Origin: Gammaproteobacteria bacterium
GTDB taxonomy: Bacteria; Pseudomonadota; Gammaproteobacteria; GRL18
Direction: 5' to 3'
Length of the DNA: 12,467 nucleotides
Assembly: GCA_030632625.1 (NCBI GenBank)
Contig: DAOVUK010000041.1
Location: 1-12,467 of the forward strand
The notes under the pieces are model-generated. The model was not told the origin of the DNA, made no database searches, and saw only the letters and a list, made by a program, of their open reading frames with translations. A program made the translations under genes and the position numbers. Positions within the stretch are counted from its first letter, which is position 1. Every line of letters starts with the position of its first letter. Shown here piece after piece: positions 6,423-12,467 of this stretch.

Positions 6423-9400
6423 TTATTCTTCAGAATGCAGCAATCGATACAGTACAGGGATCAGTATCAGACTGACCAGCATGGAGAAGCTCAATCCCCA
6501 GACAATGACCACGGCCAGGGGCTGCAGCATTTCAGCGCCGTCACCAAAGCCGATAGACAGGGGGAGCATACCCACCACAGTGGTCAGAGTGGTCATAAGA
6601 ATAGGGCGCAGTCTGAGCCGGGCGGCATGGGTGATCGCTTTGTTCAGCAGTTGACCGGAGTGACGTTCGATTTCAATCTGTTCGACCAGCACAATGGCAT
6701 TATTCACCACAATGCCGGCCAGCATAATCAAACCCAGCCAGACCGGCATAGAAACAGGTAATTCTCGAAAATAGAGACCCGCAGCAACCCCAATAAGCAT
6801 AAAAGGAATGGCCATAAGAATAATCAGTGGATTTTTTAATGACTCATATTGAACGGCCATGACGACAAACACCAGAAATATGGCCAGAGCAAAGAGTATC
6901 ATACTCATATCCCGGCCTTCTTTGATTTCCTTGCTGCCGCTGCTGTTATAGAGAAAATAACCCTCAGGCAGGGAAAAATCTTTTAACTGCTTATCAACTT
7001 CAGCCATGATCTGAATCAGCTTATCGTCATCCACCAGACTGGCAGTGACTTCCACAATGCGCTGCTGATTATCCCTTTCAATGACCGAAGGTGAAGCGGC
7101 AAATTCAAGAAAAGCGACTTCATTAAGATAAACGGGTTGACCATTATGATGTTTGATTAAAATATGTTTCAAATCATCATTGGATAAAATGGATGAGCGT
7201 GACAGCCTGATGCGGATATTATATTCCCGATCATTTTCAATAAAATCTGAAGCCACCACACCATCCAGAGCCACTTTAAGCGCATAGCCGATATCGCTGG
7301 CTTTGATACCCAGATCGGCGGCGCGTTGACGGCGTACTTTTAACTTCAATTCCTTATTATTTTCTTCATAGGTTTGCTCCAGATTGCGCAGACCATCAAC
7401 TGCACGTAATTTTTCCACCAGTTGATCACCTATCTGGTTGAGTGTTTGTAAATTTTCACCCTGAACCCGGATGCTGATTTTTTCATCACTCTTACCCAGC
7501 CGGACACCGCGAACGCCGCGCACAAAAAGGCGGGTTTTAATACCGGTTAAATTGAGTGCTGTTATTTTGGGTTTGATAGCGCTGATCCATTGCTGAGCAT
7601 CCAGGTGTCGTTGTGATCCTGACGTGAGCTGAATTTTAATCGAACTGTAATTGCTGCTTTCTCTTTGTGAACGTCCGTAAACGCTGCCGCCAATCGTACT
7701 AAAGACCGTGATGACTTCTTTATCTTCTAACAGCAGCGTTTCTATTTTGTCAACGACCTGATTCATCTCATTCAGACGCATTCCCGGTTCTCCGGAAATA
7801 CTGAGATAAACACGTCCTTCATCGATTTTTGGTAGAAAGATTTGTTGTTCATTTATAATAAATTGTACGCTGAAAAATAATGCAGGAATTAAAATAACAA
7901 AGGGCAGCCAGCCGTGATGAATAATGAAGTTCACCAGTTTTTCATAGGACGAAGCAATTGCCGTAAATACTTTTCTGGTTTTTTTCTTTTTGTGGGTTTT
8001 CAGCTGTGCTGCAAGACTTGGAACAACAGTGAGTGACACCAGCATGGAGGCGACTATGGCAGCAGAAATGGTGATGATCAGTTCTTTGAATAACAGTCCG
8101 ACCAGACCACTCATAAACAAAAAGGGTAATACGGCAGCCAGATTAGTGCTGGTGGATGCCACAATGGCACTATTGACTTCATTGGCAGCCAGCAGAGCAG
8201 GATTAATGTCCGTTTTTGCCGAGCCTGGCAGTAAAGCATCCTGTTCTTTGTGTTGATGTCGGGATATGTTTTCCAGCATAACAATGGTACTGTCAACCAG
8301 CATGCCAATGCCCAGAGCCAGGCCACCCAGGGTCATGATGTTGAGCGTCAGACCAGTAACTTCCATAATAATAAAGGTGATCACGATGGCCAGAGGAATA
8401 GCCGTGCCGATGATAAGTGTACGACGCAGATCACCCAGGAAAAAATACACCACCAGCATGGCAAGAAAGGCACCTGAAAGTGCTGCGCGAGTAGCATTGT
8501 TTAAGGCATGTTTAATAAACACAGCCTGATCATCAACGGCAGTGACCTGCACATCTTGAGGAATCAGGTTTTCATCTTTTAATTGTTTTATACGCTGATG
8601 AACGGCATCGACAACCGCGACAGTATTTGCCTGTGGTTGTTTCTGTATCGATAACTTGACACCTTCCATGCTATTGAGGCGAATACTCACCCGCTCGTCC
8701 TCATGGGTGTCTAAAATGTCAGCCACTTCGTTGAGTCTGACGGCATCATCAACCTGTTGCGTCTGTTCATTAATAAGCGGCAGTTGAGCCAGCTCGTCAA
8801 GTGAGTCAAAACGGGCATCGGTACGAGTGCTTAATTCATCAAATGCGGTATAAATTCTGCCTGCTGCAATATCACGATTTTCCTCTTTAATCAGCGTTTC
8901 AATATCTTCAAAACTGAGTTGATGAGGCACCAGACGTTGTTGATCGACGATGACCTGAATTTCGCGCACCAGACCACCACCCAATTCAGTGGATGCCACA
9001 CCGGGTATATTGATAAACCACTTGCTCAGCTGATAATCCGCATAACTTCTCAGCTCAATAGGGGATTTCTGGCTGGAGCTGACAATAAACTCAATAACCG
9101 GAATTTGTGAAGGATCACGTTTGTAAATCACCGGTGGTTCAATCGAGTCAGGTAAAAAGCGTTTAGCGCGATCAAGACGATTGCTGGCATCCCGTAAAGC
9201 CACATCGATGTCTGTTCCATAAGGGAAGCTTAAGTCCACAGAACTGCGGCTTTCTGTGGTTCGGGACTGTACTGAAATTGCCCCTTCAGTGATGGCCAGT
9301 TGTTCTTCCAGCTGCCGGGTGACTTTATCTTCCATAATAGAAGCCGGCACACCGGTATCAACAATACGTACTCTGACATCGGGGTAGATGATATCAGGTA

Positions 9401-9539
9401 ATAAATTGACCCCCAGACGCTGCAGCATAAATAAACCCAATACCAGTAACGCTAAAGCAATCATATTGACGCCAATAGGATGTTTAATTGCCCATGCGGC
9501 AATATTGCTGGTTGTTTGAGTATGGTTTCTTTTTAACAT
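6423..9539 (-). CDS. RND-family efflux permease (AcrB/MdtB-like)
   Basis: A 1038-residue inner-membrane transporter, the usual length for RND pumps. It shows the duplicated layout: TM1 (about 22-40) with the porter motif GVNLLPDIIYPDV, a large periplasmic domain, TM2-6 (about 350-520), a loop and TM7 (about 545), a second porter domain and TM8-12 to the end. In TM4 the motif GIGMLVDSTIVMLENI has Asp416, matching AcrB Asp407, but Ser417 replaces the second aspartate (AcrB Asp408). Such VDS/VDA variants are seen in heavy-metal and less-studied RND branches. The second-half motif MLAGIVVNNAIVLVEQIE and the C-terminal repeat are intact. Substrate cannot be told from sequence. Adaptor (MFP) and outer-membrane channel genes would normally be next to it but are absent on both sides in this window. 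The start is 4 nt past the upstream ATPase stop, with no strong ribosome site, so it may depend on translational coupling. Confidence 0.93.
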   Translation of the reverse strand: MLKRNHTQTTSNIAAWAIKHPIGVNMIALALLVLGLFMLQRLGVNLLPDIIYPDVRVRIVDTGVPASIMEDKVTRQLEEQLAITEGAISVQSRTTESRSSVDLSFPYGTDIDVALRDASNRLDRAKRFLPDSIEPPVIYKRDPSQIPVIEFIVSSSQKSPIELRSYADYQLSKWFINIPGVASTELGGGLVREIQVIVDQQRLVPHQLSFEDIETLIKEENRDIAAGRIYTAFDELSTRTDARFDSLDELAQLPLINEQTQQVDDAVRLNEVADILDTHEDERVSIRLNSMEGVKLSIQKQPQANTVAVVDAVHQRIKQLKDENLIPQDVQVTAVDDQAVFIKHALNNATRAALSGAFLAMLVVYFFLGDLRRTLIIGTAIPLAIVITFIIMEVTGLTLNIMTLGGLALGIGMLVDSTIVMLENISRHQHKEQDALLPGSAKTDINPALLAANEVNSAIVASTSTNLAAVLPFLFMSGLVGLLFKELIITISAAIVASMLVSLTVVPSLAAQLKTHKKKKTRKVFTAIASSYEKLVNFIIHHGWLPFVILIPALFFSVQFIINEQQIFLPKIDEGRVYLSISGEPGMRLNEMNQVVDKIETLLLEDKEVITVFSTIGGSVYGRSQRESSNYSSIKIQLTSGSQRHLDAQQWISAIKPKITALNLTGIKTRLFVRGVRGVRLGKSDEKISIRVQGENLQTLNQIGDQLVEKLRAVDGLRNLEQTYEENNKELKLKVRRQRAADLGIKASDIGYALKVALDGVVASDFIENDREYNIRIRLSRSSILSNDDLKHILIKHHNGQPVYLNEVAFLEFAASPSVIERDNQQRIVEVTASLVDDDKLIQIMAEVDKQLKDFSLPEGYFLYNSSGSKEIKEGRDMSMILFALAIFLVFVVMAVQYESLKNPLIILMAIPFMLIGVAAGLYFRELPVSMPVWLGLIMLAGIVVNNAIVLVEQIEIERHSGQLLNKAITHAARLRLRPILMTTLTTVVGMLPLSIGFGDGAEMLQPLAVVIVWGLSFSMLVSLILIPVLYRLLHSEE

Positions 9540-9543
9540 TAGG

Positions 9544-10935
9544 TCATTCTTTAATCCTGAGTCCTGCTGAAATCAATCGCTCTGATTGGCAAACCAGATA
9601 TAAAGGCAGTGATAAAAACACATAATCACAATCCTCTTTATTAGCCAGTCGTGTTGTTTGTTGTTCAACAGCGGGTGTTGAAATATTAAATCGAAGTGCT
9701 ATAGGCGATTTTTTATTAGCAATAAAAAGCTGTAGTGATTTTAATGTGCCCGTTTTACCCGATTTAACTTCAACGGGGATAATAGTATTGTTAATACTCA
9801 ACAAATAATCAACCTCAGCCGATGAATTTCTTGCTTCTCTGTTCCAGTAGAATAATTCTGGTTTTTCATAGTATTGACGGCTATAAAGCAAATGCTGGCC
9901 AATGAATTGTTCAGCCAATGCACCTTGATTGACCATGATATTATTGTCATCAGCAGTGAGTTGCGTTAACTTTAATCCAAGCGAGCTGGCAACCAGACCA
10001 ATATCTAAAAATAAGGGTTTAAATATCTTATCATTCACTTCAGCACGTAAAGGAATACCATTCGCTGAACTGTGTTTTACTTTATAAAATATTTTTGCTA
10101 ATTCCAGTAACTGTAAGCTATTCGATAAGTCTTTTGCTTTGTCATTAGGATCAATATTTACATACTTCAGTTTATTGGCAATTAATGCGGGTAACTTCTG
10201 AAACACTTTTTTCAGGCGTTGATGATCGGTTTTTTTTCTGTACTTACTAAAGTCATCTTCATAAGTTTGTAATATACTTTGATGCTCTCTAAGTGCCTCG
10301 GATATATTATGGGGGGAAGTATCGGATGAAATATAATGACGGATTGCCGCAGGCATTCCGCCAATAATGAAAAAAAGCTGTGTGTAATAGAGTAATTTAT
10401 GATGAATGGATTGAGGAATGGTCTCATAGAGCTGATAGCTTTCAATAAACCGGGCTAATTGATCATGACCTAAAGCAATAAGAAATTCTTCAAAATCCAA
10501 AGGCCCCATGTGCAGATATTCAATACGTCCGACGGGCATGGAAAAGTCATGATCCTGCAATAAAAATTCCAGCAGAGACCCGGCGGCAATAACCGGGATA
10601 TCAGGACGTTGTTCAAATAAATAACGCAAAAAATGAAACACTTCGGGAGCAGCCTGAACTTCATCAAAAAAAAGCAGGGTATCTTTTGTTATGGGCTTTA
10701 TGTTTTCCTCAATTTCCAGTAATTGCAGACTTCTGTCTATATCATTGCTGTCAAAAAGTTGTTTTTTTTCGGGTGACTGGTCAAAATTAATTTCAACCAG
10801 TGATTGATAATGTTGTTGGGCAAATGCTCTTACCAGAAATGTTTTTCCCACCTGACGAGCACCACGAATAACCAATGGTTTTCGACTGTTTTTATTTTTC
10901 CAGTCTGTCAGAGCATTATTTAATTTTCTATACAT
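9544..10935 (-). CDS. AAA ATPase with DUF4143 / PD-(D/E)XK-like C-terminus
   Basis: From the ATG at 10935 the product is 463 residues. A longer reading from a TTG at 10971 lacks a ribosome site, while AGG lies 4 nt before the ATG. The N-terminal P-loop domain has Walker A GARQVGKT (25-32), Walker B LLFFDEVQ (87-94) and the AAGS sensor-like motif (about 131-134). The middle part has the SMPVGRIEYLHMGPLDFEEFL signature typical of the widespread archaeal/bacterial ATPases annotated DUF4143. The C-terminus has EVD (374-376), then IIPVEVKSGK with Glu389 and Lys391, which fits a PD-(D/E)XK nuclease-like core. Their physiological role is not established; they are common in mobile or patchy genomic regions. 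No membrane segment or signal is seen. The gene directly precedes the RND permease, with which it has no known functional link, so the arrangement may be an insertion rather than a functional operon. Confidence 0.88.
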   Translation of the reverse strand: MYRKLNNALTDWKNKNSRKPLVIRGARQVGKTFLVRAFAQQHYQSLVEINFDQSPEKKQLFDSNDIDRSLQLLEIEENIKPITKDTLLFFDEVQAAPEVFHFLRYLFEQRPDIPVIAAGSLLEFLLQDHDFSMPVGRIEYLHMGPLDFEEFLIALGHDQLARFIESYQLYETIPQSIHHKLLYYTQLFFIIGGMPAAIRHYISSDTSPHNISEALREHQSILQTYEDDFSKYRKKTDHQRLKKVFQKLPALIANKLKYVNIDPNDKAKDLSNSLQLLELAKIFYKVKHSSANGIPLRAEVNDKIFKPLFLDIGLVASSLGLKLTQLTADDNNIMVNQGALAEQFIGQHLLYSRQYYEKPELFYWNREARNSSAEVDYLLSINNTIIPVEVKSGKTGTLKSLQLFIANKKSPIALRFNISTPAVEQQTTRLANKEDCDYVFLSLPLYLVCQSERLISAGLRIKE

Positions 10936-11156
10936 ATTGCCTAGAATAGCGCCCTTTGGGATAAAATACAATGGTGTTTTATTGAAAAAAAGATAATATA
11001 CAGGGTTGTTATACTGGTTTTAAAAAAAGACAGTGAAGATTTGATTATGTATATTTCAGGAATGGGACGTAGAAATCCGCTTGTTTCATATGAAAGAAGT
11101 TAATGTAGAGTTTTATCAGATGCCTGTCCACAATTACCCGTTTCTCCTTTGTAATT
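10936..11156. other. Divergent intergenic region, no convincing gene
   Basis: AT-rich spacer between the minus-strand ATPase and the plus-strand attC-like site. I see only short open frames, among them a 37-codon frame from the ATG at 11090 that ends inside the attC-like palindrome at 11203 (MKEVNVEFYQ...). No hairpin terminator, RNA gene or clear promoter for the ATPase stands out. If 11157-11218 is an attC site, this stretch would be the tail of the cassette that owns it. Confidence 0.4.
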
Positions 11157-11218
11157 GCCTAACATTTGAAATAACGCGACGCGCTTTTTGCGGTCGCCGT
11201 TAATTGACTTGTCAGGGC
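11157..11218 (+). other. attC-like integron recombination site (degenerate right end)
   Basis: Begins with GCCTAAC, a full match to the RYYYAAC R'' core. The centre is an imperfect hairpin: AACGCGACGCGC, loop TTTTT, GCGGTCGCCGTT, where the arms pair except for a bulged G and an extra central base, as with the extrahelical bases of attC sites. The outer arms continue to pair in a gapped fashion (ACA with TGT, AACG with CGTT), leaving unpaired central spacers. The right end GTCAGGGC is close to, but not a match for, GTTRRRY (one substitution and one insertion), so the site may be decayed. Total length 62 bp, within the range of short attC sites. No integrase gene or attI is in the window. Confidence 0.5.
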
Positions 11219-11232
11219 TTTACTACTATTAT
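11204..11232 (+). promoter_or_regulatory. Promoter of the yefM-yoeB operon
   Basis: TTGACT (11204-11209) and TATTAT (11227-11232) with a 17-base spacer: five of six consensus bases in each box at ideal spacing. The -35 lies in the right arm of the attC-like site and the -10 overlaps the left arm of the operator palindrome. The ATG at 11267 is about 30 nt past the expected start of transcription. Confidence 0.7.
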
Positions 11233-11254
11233 GTACGGGAATACAGTACATAAT
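11228..11254. promoter_or_regulatory. YefM-type operator palindrome
   Basis: ATTATGTAC (11228-11236), nine bases, GTACATAAT (11246-11254): perfect 9-bp arms spanning the -10 box and the transcription start. Each arm contains most of the TGTACA core reported for YefM-YoeB operators of E. coli, where the antitoxin and complex bind to autorepress. Position and core make autoregulation the obvious reading. Confidence 0.65.
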
Positions 11255-11266
11255 GAGGTAAAAGAA

Positions 11267-11539
11267 ATGGACAGTATTAGTGTAAATAAATTTAGAGATA
11301 ACCTAAAAAGCTTTGTTGAACAGGTAGTTACAGAGCATTTGCCACTTAAGGTTACGCGCAGAAGTGGTGATGATTTTATCGTTTTAAGTGCAGATGATTG
11401 GGAACGTGAACAAGAAACATTATATATTTTGCAAAACAGTGATTTAATGAAACAAATTGCAGCCTCAGTCGCCACAAATGCAAAAAACAAGGGATATAAA
11501 CCAACTGCCGGAGAGCTAGATGAGATCATTGGTATTTGA
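11267..11539 (+). CDS. yefM: Antitoxin, YefM/Phd family
   Basis: A 90-residue antitoxin that should bind and neutralise the YoeB toxin encoded next and repress its own operon. The N-terminal DNA-binding part reads MDSISVNKFRDNLKSFVEQV, then VTRRSGDDFIVLSADDWEREQETLYIL, which is the typical Phd/YefM core (VTR.....V.LS..D.....ET.Y.L). The C-terminal part (about 58-90), with KGYKPTAGELDEIIGI, is the flexible toxin-binding tail. I chose the ATG at 11267 because GAGG lies 8 nt upstream. A longer in-frame reading from 11204 would start inside the promoter and attC-like arm and adds 21 residues foreign to the family. The gene overlaps yoeB by 20 nt, the standard arrangement for this pair. Confidence 0.9.
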   Translation: MDSISVNKFRDNLKSFVEQVVTEHLPLKVTRRSGDDFIVLSADDWEREQETLYILQNSDLMKQIAASVATNAKNKGYKPTAGELDEIIGI

Positions 11540-11789
11540 AGGTAACACTTGGGCTGCATATGAGGAACTCAGATTAAAAGACAAGAAGCTACACAAAGTG
11601 CTTTGTCGTTTATTGAAAGAAATGCTTCGTGACGATCCGCGCACTGGCACTGGAAAACCTGAACCATTAAAACATAACCTCTCTGGTTTGTGGTCACGCC
11701 GTATTAGCCAGAAGGACCGCGTTATTTATAAATACAACAAAGAGTACATTTATATTTTTGCAATTGGTGGGCATTACAATCAATTTTAA
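11520..11789 (+). CDS. yoeB: Toxin, YoeB family mRNA interferase
   Basis: An 89-residue RelE/YoeB-fold toxin that would cleave mRNA in the ribosomal A site when free of antitoxin. The signature is GKPEPLKHNLSGLWSRRI (about 46-63), with the Glu and Arg expected at the active site, followed by DRVIYKY and a C-terminal GGHYNQF holding the catalytic His-Tyr pair. Family proteins usually end at or near HY, so NQF is a short extension. The N-terminus, MRSLVFEGNTWAAYEELR, matches the family. The ATG at 11520 has GGAGAG upstream and overlaps the antitoxin 3' end, so translation is coupled. All key residues are present, so the toxin appears active. Confidence 0.9.
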   Translation: MRSLVFEGNTWAAYEELRLKDKKLHKVLCRLLKEMLRDDPRTGTGKPEPLKHNLSGLWSRRISQKDRVIYKYNKEYIYIFAIGGHYNQF

Positions 11790-11798
11790 ATTGCCCTA

Positions 11799-12305
11799 AT
11801 GAGTAGTAGTAATGCAATAGTAATGGACAGCCATCTAATACCATGTAGTATGGCCTATGTTGATTTAAACCCCATTCGGGCTGATTTATGCGATTCTCTT
11901 GATAGCTCTGAATATACCTCGGTGAAACAACGCATTGATGAAATTGTCAATAAATCACCAGAAGTGATTGTCCCCCTTGCCCCCTTCATTGCCAGCTCTC
12001 AAACAGACACAGGCATTCCTTTTTCTCTGGCGGATTATTTAGAACTGACCGACTGGACGGGTCGTTGTGTCCGACCAGACAAACGTGGCACTATACCCCA
12101 AGGCACACCAAAAATATTGCATCAGTTGGGTTTAGATGAAGATGCCTGGATGGAAACAGTCAAAGGCTTCTCCTCTGAGTTTCATTGCTTTGTTGGCCCC
12201 GAAGATAAACTGCAAACGCTTTGCCAAAAACAAGCTAAAAAATGGATCAGAGGCATTCAGCTTTGTCGTAAGCTGTTTACTCATAAAGCGCTTTGCCCTA
12301 TCTAA
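11799..12305 (+). pseudogene. 5'-truncated REP-associated / IS200-like (Y1) transposase remnant
   Basis: The open frame gives 168 residues, but only the part from about residue 17 onward is family-like: CSMAYVDLNPIRADLCDSL, then SEYTSVKQRI, then FSLADYLELTDWTGRCV.PDKRGTIP and a C-terminal KKWIRGIQLCRKLF. These are the C-terminal blocks of the large REP-associated tyrosine transposase group. Such proteins usually have roughly 150-200 more residues upstream, with the HUH metal motif and catalytic Tyr, and nothing of these is found between yoeB and this point, so the protein cannot be active. The first 16 codons (MSSSNAIVMDSHLIP) look like junction sequence read through rather than transposase. 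No ribosome site of note. The gap to yoeB is 9 bp, suggesting the TA segment or a deletion replaced the 5' half. Confidence 0.75.
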
Positions 12306-12333
12306 TCCCCCTTCTAACGTCTTAGAGTATTAA

Positions 12334-12348
12334 TGCAGACTCTCTGCA
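12334..12348 (+). terminator. Small hairpin after the transposase remnant, weak terminator candidate
   Basis: TGCAGA, three bases, TCTGCA: perfect 6-bp arms 28 bases past the stop, followed by GGCTTTTCTTTG. The T-run is broken, so termination is only possible, not clear. The rest of the tail to 12467 is AT-rich with nothing further recognised. Confidence 0.25.
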
Positions 12349-12467
12349 GGCTTTTCTTTGCTTCAAAAACAGATGATTGATAACCATACTGTTTTTTCTT
12401 CTTTTTACTCTCATTTCTTCTTCAATTTATTTAAAATTAACTATCATGAATGATTTATTTTAAATAA

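Noticed and set aside
11090..11203. 37-codon plus-strand frame running into the attC-like site
   Set aside because: No family resemblance, no good ribosome site, and its last third is read from the palindrome itself.
11799..11850. A second attC site between yoeB and the transposase remnant, which would close a TA cassette
   Set aside because: GCCCTAA and a partial GCCAT/ATGGC pairing are present, but there is no R''/R' core pair or bulged stem.

Overview
The window looks like chromosomal DNA of a Gram-negative bacterium, most likely a gammaproteobacterium. The reasons are a periplasmic lytic transglycosylase of the MltB type, an RND inner-membrane pump, periplasmic multiheme c-type cytochromes with Sec signals, and a YefM/YoeB toxin-antitoxin pair. 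Genus and species cannot be read from the sequence. Most genes lie on the minus strand (positions 1 to about 10935); the last 1.3 kb is on the plus strand and looks like accessory DNA.

Layout from left to right. (1) 1-997, minus: N-terminal 332 residues of a lytic murein transglycosylase, cut by the window edge. (2) 1183-2613, minus: membrane-anchored coiled-coil protein with a C-terminal formylglycine-generating-enzyme-like (FGE-sulfatase) domain. Its last 40 codons are GC-rich and show the codon pattern expected of a diversity-generating retroelement (DGR) variable repeat. (3) 2827-3258, minus: small secreted protein of unknown function. (4) 3388-6139, minus: three-gene redox operon made of an octaheme cytochrome c, a membrane-tethered triheme cytochrome c and a diheme-type membrane cytochrome b, transcribed from a good promoter at 6247-6275. 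The natural reading is a quinone-to-periplasm (or reverse) electron-transfer module. (5) 6423-9539, minus: RND efflux permease without a visible adaptor or outer-membrane partner. (6) 9544-10935, minus: AAA ATPase of the DUF4143/PD-(D/E)XK class, ending 4 nt before the RND start. (7) 11157-11218: an imperfect palindrome with the architecture of an integron attC site. (8) 11204-11789, plus: yefM-yoeB toxin-antitoxin operon whose -35 box lies in the right arm of the attC-like site and whose -10 box overlaps a 9-bp palindrome with YefM-type operator cores. (9) 11799-12305, plus: 5'-truncated fragment of a REP-associated/IS200-like transposase. The final 160 bases are AT-rich with no gene seen.

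The two most interesting points are the putative DGR target at 1186-1308, whose template and reverse transcriptase are not in this window, and the accessory junction at about 11000-12300, where an attC-like site, a self-regulated TA module and a transposase remnant are packed together. The multiheme operon is a coherent electron-transfer unit whose terminal donor or acceptor cannot be assigned from sequence.
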